Below, in pieces: positions 57,861-64,000 of a stretch of DNA of 64,000 bases. The stretch covers positions 28,945,917-29,009,916 of the forward strand of contig CM029640.1 of the NCBI GenBank assembly GCA_017311315.1, given 5' to 3'. A program made the translations under genes and the position numbers. Position 1 is the first letter of the stretch, and each line of letters begins with the position of its first letter. The DNA is from Dendrocalamus latiflorus (lineage: Eukaryota; Streptophyta; Magnoliopsida; Poales; Poaceae). Under the pieces are notes generated by a model. The model was not told the origin of the DNA. It ran no database searches and saw only the letters and a list, made by a program, of their open reading frames with translations.

Positions 57861-58516
57861 TGCTGTCATTTCTCTCTCTCGTTGATCAAGGGCAAAAAAG
57901 AAATTGTAACACCGGGGTTGTTTACAACCTTATTTAGACAGGTTCACTTCAGTGTTGATGCTCCAAAAGCATAGACCATGTTTTCTTTCTTCTTTTGTGA
58001 TTTTTGATTTCTTCGAAAGTAAAAATAAATAGAACTATTTCTTTAAACAATTCTATTGAAATTATTTTTTAAATAATTTTTAAGTCTAAAATCATATGTA
58101 CTGACCGTATCGATATCTTCATCATCTACAACCACCTCAAATAATACAAACAAAATTATTAATCACAGTTAAAAATTAAAAAAGCCCATAAAAGCACACG
58201 CAGACAAAACCACCGGACGCAGCCAGGTCGTTGAGCTAAGAGGTGAGGTGCCGCAAAAATCAGTAGAAAAGGTCTTGAGAAATCACATCAAATTGGACTT
58301 TGGATCGGCGAAAATTATTTTTAACTGTCAGAAAAGTGTTTATAGTAGTAGTACCACATACGGTCGATTGATACGGGTGCGCTAGCCCGTGGACCTCTTC
58401 CTCTTCCTCGCGTTGAACCATTCGCTTCCTCCACAACTACAAAGCCTACTCTACTCGTCGTCTTTCGTTTCTCCTCTCCTCCCTTGAAGTCTTCCTCCTC
58501 CTCCTACGATCGATCG
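57861..58516 (+). promoter_or_regulatory. Upstream region of the VQ-motif gene
   Basis: No other gene is present. The last 100 bp are pyrimidine-rich (CTTCCTCTTCCTCGCG, TTCTCCTCTCCTCCC), typical of a plant 5' leader. No clear TATA box was found; TTTATAGTAG near 58,338 is the nearest weak candidate. Confidence 0.4.
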
Positions 58517-59254
58517 ATGGACGCGTCAGACCGCCCGTCGCCGCGCAGCCGGCAGCTGCAGGGCCCGCGCCCGCCGCGGCTGTCCGTCACCAAGGACTCC
58601 CACAAGATCAAGAAGCCGCCCGTCGCGCCGCAGCCGCACGGGGCCGCCCAGGCCCGACGCCACCTGCAGCCGCAGCAGCAGCCGCGGGCGCCGGTCATCA
58701 TCTACGACGCCTCGCCCAAGGTCATCCACACCAAGCCCAGCGATTTCATGGCGCTCGTCCAGCGCCTCACCGGCCCGGCCGCCGGCGGCTCCGCTCCGGC
58801 TCACTTGATCGAGGCGGAGCCGCCCGCCGTGCCGGCGCAGCTCCAGCCGCAGGAGTTCCTGCTCTCCCCGACCGCCGCGCTCTCGCCGGCCGCGAGGTAC
58901 GCCGCCATCGAGAGGTCCGTCCGGCCGCTGCCGCCGGCGCCGGCGTTCTACGCCGGCTCCGGGGTGGACGTGGACGGCCTCGCGGCGGTCCTCGGCCCCG
59001 GCCGGCCGGGGATCCTCTCGCCGGTGCCGTCCGCGCTGCCGCCGGCGGCGTCGTCCGCGCTGTTCTCGCCGCTGCCGTTCGACCCCAGCTGCCTCTCCTG
59101 GCTCAACGACCTGAGCCCCTTCCTCCCCTCCGCGGGCGCCCGCGAGGCGCCGTTCGCGCCGAGCCCGCGCAGCCTGCTGCTGGCCACGCCCACCATGCCT
59201 TCGCCGGCGACCGTCTCCGTCATGGAGTTCTTCAGCAACTTCCCGGACCTGTAA
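58517..59254 (+). CDS. VQ-motif protein, MKS1-like
   Basis: Small nuclear VQ proteins bind WRKY transcription factors and are often MAP-kinase substrates; Arabidopsis MKS1 links MPK4 to WRKY25/33 in defence. This gene is intronless, 245 residues, starting MDASDRPSPRSRQLQ; an in-frame TTG upstream is not a credible start. The N-terminal block PPRLSVTKDSHKIKKPP (about 19-35) is the conserved MKS1-type motif. After a Q/P-rich linker comes VIIYDASPKVIHTKPSDF, and the VQ core FMALVQRLTG lies at residues 77-86 (FxxxVQxxTG). The rest is Pro/Ala/Ser-rich with several SP pairs (LLSPTAALSPAA, GILSPVP, FAPSPR) that could be MAP-kinase sites. It ends with the short conserved tail VMEFFSNFPDL. No lesions are seen. 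Confidence 0.9.
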   Translation: MDASDRPSPRSRQLQGPRPPRLSVTKDSHKIKKPPVAPQPHGAAQARRHLQPQQQPRAPVIIYDASPKVIHTKPSDFMALVQRLTGPAAGGSAPAHLIEAEPPAVPAQLQPQEFLLSPTAALSPAARYAAIERSVRPLPPAPAFYAGSGVDVDGLAAVLGPGRPGILSPVPSALPPAASSALFSPLPFDPSCLSWLNDLSPFLPSAGAREAPFAPSPRSLLLATPTMPSPATVSVMEFFSNFPDL

Positions 59255-59814
59255 ATTAATCCTACTCTTCTAATTTCATTGATTGCTCTGGCGTCCGGTG
59301 CAAGAAAGCGTCCCTGTCCTAACAGACCCGGTTAACTAATTCCCTAACCGACGCACTCGGCGCGGTAAAAAACAAAAAATTGCCGCGCTGTCGCGGTAAT
59401 TTGGGGTGATGATCGTGGCGGCTAAGCTCTGACCGGCCGGAGCCATGTTGCTTGTCAGATTATCTTATAACAAATTAGTACTATATTATTAGATATGTTT
59501 TCTTGTGTAGGCTGGCTGGTAGGTGAGAGCAAGTTGGCCTGGCCTTTGGTAGCTACTCATTAAACTGGCGTAGGAGTTTTTCCTTGTCAAGTCTGCTTCT
59601 TCCTGTTCATGAATTGACATTCATCTGTGTAAGTAGGCAGAGGCCGGGCCAATCTTCTCTCTTCTCTCTTCTTTTTTTAAATCCTGGTTGTGTTACTTGT
59701 AAACGAAGCAGATGATCGGTTGTTTTCATGTTTGTATACTAGTTTCATTTGTTGATTCTTTACCTATCCTAGATTCTTCAGGGGGCGCTCATGGATCCTT
59801 GGGCGTTCATCTCA

Positions 59815-60000
59815 GCGATGGTTTATATTTTTTTTATTGTGATTAGTTTATTTTTTTACTGTAGCTGATAATTGCTTATTTAGCGTAATTAAATTTGAAA
59901 AATTTAAAAATAGAAAAATATGTTAGATAATACGAAGGAATATGAAAAAAATCAAAAAAAATTAATAATTAATGAATTAAAAGCCTGAAACTGAAACGAG
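59815..60000. repeat. AT-rich MITE-like repeat, same family as 676-850
   Basis: It contains TTTTTTTACTGTAGCTGATA and GATAATACGAAGGAATATG, which match TTTTTTTACTGTAAATGATG and GATAATACAAAGGAATACG of the copy at the start of the window. Confidence 0.55.
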
Positions 60001-60230
60001 CGGGCATGTCTTTCTCACTGCCTCACGGGGCTCCTTTCAATCATTCGATTCCATATTGGATGGCTGGGATGATCGCACGAAGACCTGTGAAAAATTGCGA
60101 TGAGAATTTTTCGTATTTCTTGTCCGGTTTTATGACTACCGTTTACCAACAGACAGTTTAAGCTTTCTCGTTTGCTTTCATCTCTAACAATTCATTAGTG
60201 ACTATTTATAGTTAAGTCTTGAAAGGCAGA

Positions 60231-60455
60231 GGACACTCGCAATGCATACATTGTATACTGTACATAGACACAATACTGTAAACAATCTTTTCCAGTACAG
60301 ACATTATATAATATCTATAGCTTCTAACACCTCAGGTAGACACAATACTAGAAACAATCTTTCCCACCGCAGACACTGTATACAATGTCTATAGCCTAAC
60401 ACCTCACATAGATACAGTAATAGAAACAATCTTTCCAATGTATGATATATATTAG
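60231..60455. repeat. 72 bp tandem repeat, about 3 units
   Basis: Units start at 60267, 60339 and 60411, with a partial unit before them. Each contains GACACAATACT, AAACAATCTTT and TCTATAG...TAACACCTCA. The period is exactly 72 bases between the first three unit starts. Confidence 0.8.
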
Positions 60456-60906
60456 CAACCACCCCACTCAATTAGTTTCTTCTCTCTGACATTAACTCCT
60501 ATCTCTCGTGTTTATTGATCCCCACCTTCTAGCTTTCTTGGAGCATTTACAATGATTTGTTTCTTAGCTTGTTATTGAGAGGAGAGAGTACTCAATTTAT
60601 TAAAAAGAGACAAACCTTCCAATGGATTGTTTCTTGAGTTTGTATCTAGAACTTTAATTGCTACAACTGTGCATGATTTTTAATGATCAACAATGAAGTA
60701 CAATTTTGTGGCCTACATGTTTTGGCTTATTTATCATATCATCTAGGGCAAGTATATTGAACACAAATATACAAATTATTGAAAGCGAAACTATTTATTT
60801 CTCATGGAACCATAGCGTTTTTTGAACGAGTACATAGCAAATGGACTAGTTTGAAGAAAAAATACATAATTATTTAGGCCTAATTATTTTAGTTGCAACC
60901 AAACCT

Positions 60907-61349
60907 TTACCAAATATTCTTAACTAAGTCTCTTTTGAGTTGGACATGCGTTGGTTGAGCTCGAATAGTGTTATTTCTCTGTAATACGTCGGCAAAGGTG
61001 AGTGAAGCATCATTGATGATTTTCGGTGGTAGAACGATTGATGTGCACGGAGTCTTGTTCAAGTCTAGATTAGTGGTAACCATTTCTTGCTCATTTGCTA
61101 CTATCATGTTGTGAAGAATGATGCAAGCTCACATGATTTTTCCAAGAGTTGTCTCTTCTCACATACGTGCTGGACAACACATAATAGAAAAACGAGCTTG
61201 CAAGACTCCAAATGTCTGCTCAATGTCCTTTCTTGCCGCTTCTTGATATTGCGCAAACAATTTATCCTTGTCTGTCCGCGGGAGGGTATTGTCTTCACAA
61301 ATGCAGGCCATTCCGGGTACATTCCATCAGCAAGATAGGAAATTTGGAC
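60907..61349 (-). pseudogene. Pong-type (PIF/Harbinger) transposase, 3' fragment
   Basis: On the minus strand, from 61349 downward, it reads SYLADGMYPEWPAFVKTI, then AQYQEAARKDIEQTFGVLQA in another frame, then ACIILHNMIVANEQEM. These are the last catalytic block (with the E of the DDE triad in DIEQTFG) and the C-terminal block of plant Pong-like transposases. Several frameshifts and stops are present. It is cut at about 61,350, where the MULE begins, so the upstream half of the gene should lie beyond that MULE. Confidence 0.85.
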
Positions 61350-61439
61350 ACTGTTGGACCCTAAAATACCCAAAATTCCGTTTTTGGCCCCCTGTAAAAA
61401 AAATTCCACTTTTGGACCCCTTCCCACCGCGGGATCACC

Positions 61440-61640
61440 TCAGGCCGCCACGTGGCTCGGTCGTGCGGTCGGGGACCGCACGACCGGCCTGCGCCGCTCC
61501 CCACCGCGCCATTCGCCTCCCGACCGCGCGACCCGCTGCCCCGCCGCGCGACGCGTCTGCTGACCGCGCGTTCGGTCTCCGACCGCGCGTTCGGATGCCG
61601 ACCGCGTGACCCCGCCCGCGCGTGATGACGCTGCGACCGC
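61440..61640. repeat. Short GACCGCGCG repeats near the MULE end
   Basis: The word GACCGCGCG or GACCGCGTG recurs about seven times at irregular spacing, with GGTCGTGCGGTCGGGG in between. It may bind the transposase or simply reflect local expansion. Confidence 0.5.
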
Positions 61641-61919
61641 GCGATTCCCGCTCCGTCAAATCCATGCGCCGAAAGATTCACGGGTGGCCTTTTTTCGCTT
61701 CTTTGCATGCAGCTCATACACGCGTCAGTAGTATATGATATGGCCCCCCAAATTTTGCTGAATGGGTGAACAGCGTTCGCAATAAAATGGCTTTGGAGCT
61801 CGCTTGGTGAGCAGATGCATGCGGTGAAGGATTCTGGTTCGCAGTGGAAGCAAAGACAGAGCGAGAGAGGGAGTGAAGGGAGGAAAAGAAAGAGTGGAAA
61901 CTCAGATTTTTAAGTTGGT

Positions 61920-62375
61920 TTTGTTTGGAGTTAGCAGATTTTGCAAATACAAAAGTTGTAGATCGTCTTCTGAGCTTCAAGAAGAGGTAAATTTTGGCCC
62001 CGTGCAAGTATTTTCTGTGAATGTCATTAGACCGTAATTAGGCAAACCGTATGTCGTTAATGTTCTTATAAGCCAGTACGGTGTTTATGTTGTAGGTAAA
62101 AATGATGCATGATGTATTGTAGTGTAGAAAATGTCGTATTTATTTGTTGAAGTTACGTAGTGTAATGTAGTTATTTTTTGATGAACGCACAATTTTTGGT
62201 GAAGAAAAGTGAGGAGCGAAAGCCGGAAGAGTTGTGTTGTTTTCGTTTGGAATCAGCGATTTGGCAAGTACAAAAGTTGTAGATCGTCTCGTGAGCATCA
62301 ACAAGAGGTAAGTTTTATGCCCGTGCAACTATAATTTTATGTATGTCATTAGGCTTTAATTAAGGAAACCATCTT
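61920..62375 (+). repeat. Imperfect direct duplication in the MULE leader
   Basis: About 120 bp around TACAAAAGTTGTAGATCGTC is present at 61,925-62,045 and again at 62,255-62,375. Both copies include GAGGTAA, GCCCGTGCAA-like and GTCATTAG words. Each copy has a GTAA that could act as a splice donor. Confidence 0.65.
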
Positions 62376-63055
62376 GTGTTACTGTTATTTTATGTCAATC
62401 TTTTGTACGCTATGTATGTATAGCAAATCTTGCATATGTTAGGCATGATGTATTGTAGTGTATATAGTGTATAATTAAGGAAAATATGAAGTTGTAGTGT
62501 GTCGACGTTGAGAAAATACATATTTATGTTAGAGCAATTGTAGGTTATAACAATAGTACTAGGATTAGAAGCATATGATTAGTACGCTTAGGGAAGAACT
62601 ACATACAGTGCGGTAGGTGGTAAAAGTAAATTAGAAATAAATTTGGTAGATTACAATTAAAATATACTAGCAGTCATAGAAACTTATAGTGGAGGTACGT
62701 AAAGACTATATTAAGTTAAAGTTAGAAAAGATTGTAGTTTAAATAATGTGTATGTGTTGAAAAAGTAAATATTTATGTTGGAGCATTTGTAGGTGGTAAA
62801 TTTGTAGTAGTTAGATTAGAGACAATTTGTATAATTAGTATGCTTAGTGAATGACCGTAGTATGAAGGTCATTTGATGAAAAATGATATGTATATTTAAT
62901 TTGATGTATGGTACAATTAGAAAGTGAAATAGTTACAAATAAATCGTAGATTTAGAAATACAAAACATATACTAATCGAAACTGTTAATTAGATGGTACG
63001 ATTGTTACATGCTGTGTACTAAAATGGTTGATTATGCACTTATGTTAGGTACGCA

Positions 63056-64000
63056 ATGGCTGGCATTGAACAATTGATGGTGTTTTATGGGAGTGGTCTC
63101 GTACGTGATGGGCCGTATGGGGCGGACCTGTCAAATTGCGAGCGGACCGTGATCCGGGCACCCGGTCTGAGCGCCATGAGCTTGTCTGAGCTACGGAGGT
63201 GTGTCCGTTCAGCGTTCGATCGACAGACCGCAAGGAAGAAGTTACGGATCGAGGCAGTCTATGCCTCAATGGTGGATGACGGAAGGGGGAGCATATGGCA
63301 ACTTCTGAAGGTGACCAATGACGTCTCATGGGCGAACTACATGGAGGTCGTGCGCAACCCTGATGCTGCGATATATGGGAGGCCAATGGTGTATGTCGAG
63401 TTCGTGGAGAGGGCAGAATCATCAGGCATGGTTGGTTCAGATGCCGCTGGTGGAGATGAAGTGGCCGGCGGTCATGAAGACCCTTCTGCGGGAGAACATA
63501 TGGGCGAGGAAGTGGGTGATGAAGACGACAGGAGGCATGCGCAGAATTTCCAGCCCAACGAAGGTGTGCACGACAGGTGGTGGGCCGCCCGTATTGACTG
63601 TCATGAGTATCTTGGGGACCGGGTGGAAGAAGAGGACAGCGAGGAGGATGAGGAGGTTGACACAGGCAGCTCTGGAGAGGACGAGGATGGCGAAGGTGCA
63701 ACTGGAGGGGTGGTAGGTCGTGTTGTGACCACGGACGGTGCGTACGTGTCGTCCAGACTGGACGACATCGCAGCGGCAGCCCTAGTTCTGCCACAGGCGG
63801 AGGAGGGAGAATGGGGGTTCAGCGAGGGCGCACTCTTTCTGGGGCAGTGCTTCCGTAATAAGAGTGCTGTCCAGCAGGCTATTGCTAGACATGCCGTCAA
63901 CATAAGCCGGACGTATCGGGTCCACAAGTCAAAGCCGGACACGTACGTTGTGAAGTGTGTGGACGGGTCATGTGGTGGCAAAGTCCGTGCACAACGGTAC
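63056..64000 (+). CDS. MULE transposase (mudrA type), N-terminal 315 codons
   Basis: This protein would bind the terminal repeats and catalyse transposition. The frame opens at ATG 63056 (MAGIEQLMVFYGSGLVRDGP) and has no stop up to the window edge. An N-terminal block of about 125 residues (VIRAPGLSAMSLSELRRCVR, SIWQLLKVTNDVSWANYMEV) resembles the leading part of many plant MURA-like proteins. An acidic linker follows (EEEDSEEDEEVDTGSSGEDE, about residues 190-210). The start of the MuDR DNA-binding domain comes next (ALFLGQCFRNKSAVQQAIAR from about residue 257, then VVKCVDGSCGGKVRA). The catalytic DDE core and SWIM zinc finger would lie downstream, outside the window. The frame looks intact so far. 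Confidence 0.85.
   Translation, partial: MAGIEQLMVFYGSGLVRDGPYGADLSNCERTVIRAPGLSAMSLSELRRCVRSAFDRQTARKKLRIEAVYASMVDDGRGSIWQLLKVTNDVSWANYMEVVRNPDAAIYGRPMVYVEFVERAESSGMVGSDAAGGDEVAGGHEDPSAGEHMGEEVGDEDDRRHAQNFQPNEGVHDRWWAARIDCHEYLGDRVEEEDSEEDEEVDTGSSGEDEDGEGATGGVVGRVVTTDGAYVSSRLDDIAAAALVLPQAEEGEWGFSEGALFLGQCFRNKSAVQQAIARHAVNISRTYRVHKSKPDTYVVKCVDGSCGGKVRAQRY

Larger units (their letters stand above)
59255..60906. other. 3' flank of the VQ gene and intergenic repeats
   Basis: No further gene is recognised. It holds the VQ gene 3' region (to about 59,770), an AT-rich MITE-like copy (59,815-60,000), a 72 bp tandem repeat (60,231-60,455) and plain AT-rich DNA. Confidence 0.5.
61350..64000 (+). mobile_element. 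Autonomous-type MULE, 5' part (runs off the window)
   Basis: It starts at the breakpoint in the Pong fragment with TTGGACCCTAAAATACCC and CCAAAATTCCGTTTTTGG, wording typical of MULE terminal repeats. A GC-rich zone follows (61,440-61,640), then AT-rich leader sequence and a mudrA-type gene from 63,056. The other end and target duplication lie outside the window, so the left border is good to about 10 bp only. Confidence 0.65.

Overview
This window is nuclear DNA of a grass (Poaceae). The genes have GC-rich, G/C-ending codons in an AT-rich background, the transposon families are typical of grasses (Tourist and Stowaway MITEs, Pong/PIF-Harbinger, MULE, hAT, Ty1/copia with tRNA-Met primer sites), and the recognisable genes are monocot-like. 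I cannot fix the species. There are no operons, CRISPR arrays or tRNA/rRNA genes that I can see. Most of the 64 kb is nested mobile DNA around only two apparently intact host genes.

Layout. 1-8.4 kb: a decayed digalactosyldiacylglycerol synthase gene (DGD1-like, plus strand). Its exons are still readable in order, but they carry frameshifts and stops. Its first intron holds a chimeric minus-strand LTR retroelement that contains an internal inverted LTR and a spliced PP2A catalytic-subunit fragment. A Stowaway and a Tourist MITE are also present. 8.4-14.6 kb: a long-terminal-inverted-repeat MULE and a 4.5 kb PIF/Harbinger element (transposase plus Myb/SANT protein) lie back to back in what was probably the DGD1 3' region. 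15.6-20.8 kb: a 5.2 kb solo-LTR-like element with a perfect 5 bp target duplication. 20.9-23.0 kb: a gag-only copia element. 24.8-34.8 kb: a 10 kb copia-type element with apparently identical 2 kb LTRs, a crippled gag and almost no pol. 36.3-37.05 kb: a small MULE-like element and a 5'-truncated LINE tail.

37.4-38.7 kb: an intact, intronless U-box/ARM E3 ligase of the PUB22/23 class (minus strand). 39-46.3 kb: MITEs, a Harbinger-type element with a GC-rich minisatellite, an hAT remnant, a short-internal LTR element whose LTRs are packed with palindromes, and a second hAT. 50.9-52.0 kb: an hAT element with a perfect 8 bp target duplication that carries a piece of a cysteine desulfurase (NFS1) gene. 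58.5-59.25 kb: an intact intronless VQ-motif protein (MKS1-like). 60.9-61.35 kb: a broken Pong-type transposase, cut by the start of a MULE. That MULE's mudrA-type transposase gene opens at 63,056 and runs off the window.

How the genes work together: the two intact genes (U-box ligase, VQ protein) belong to families that act in immune signalling in other plants, but nothing here shows they are co-regulated. The rest records host genes being broken up, copied and carried by transposons. The best candidates for something undescribed are the PP2A/inverted-LTR chimera (2,084-5,191), the NFS1-carrying hAT (50,944-52,036), the unknown reading frame inside the long-TIR MULE (8,413-10,128), and the palindrome-rich LTR (43,152-45,445). 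Everything here comes from reading by eye; no database search was run.
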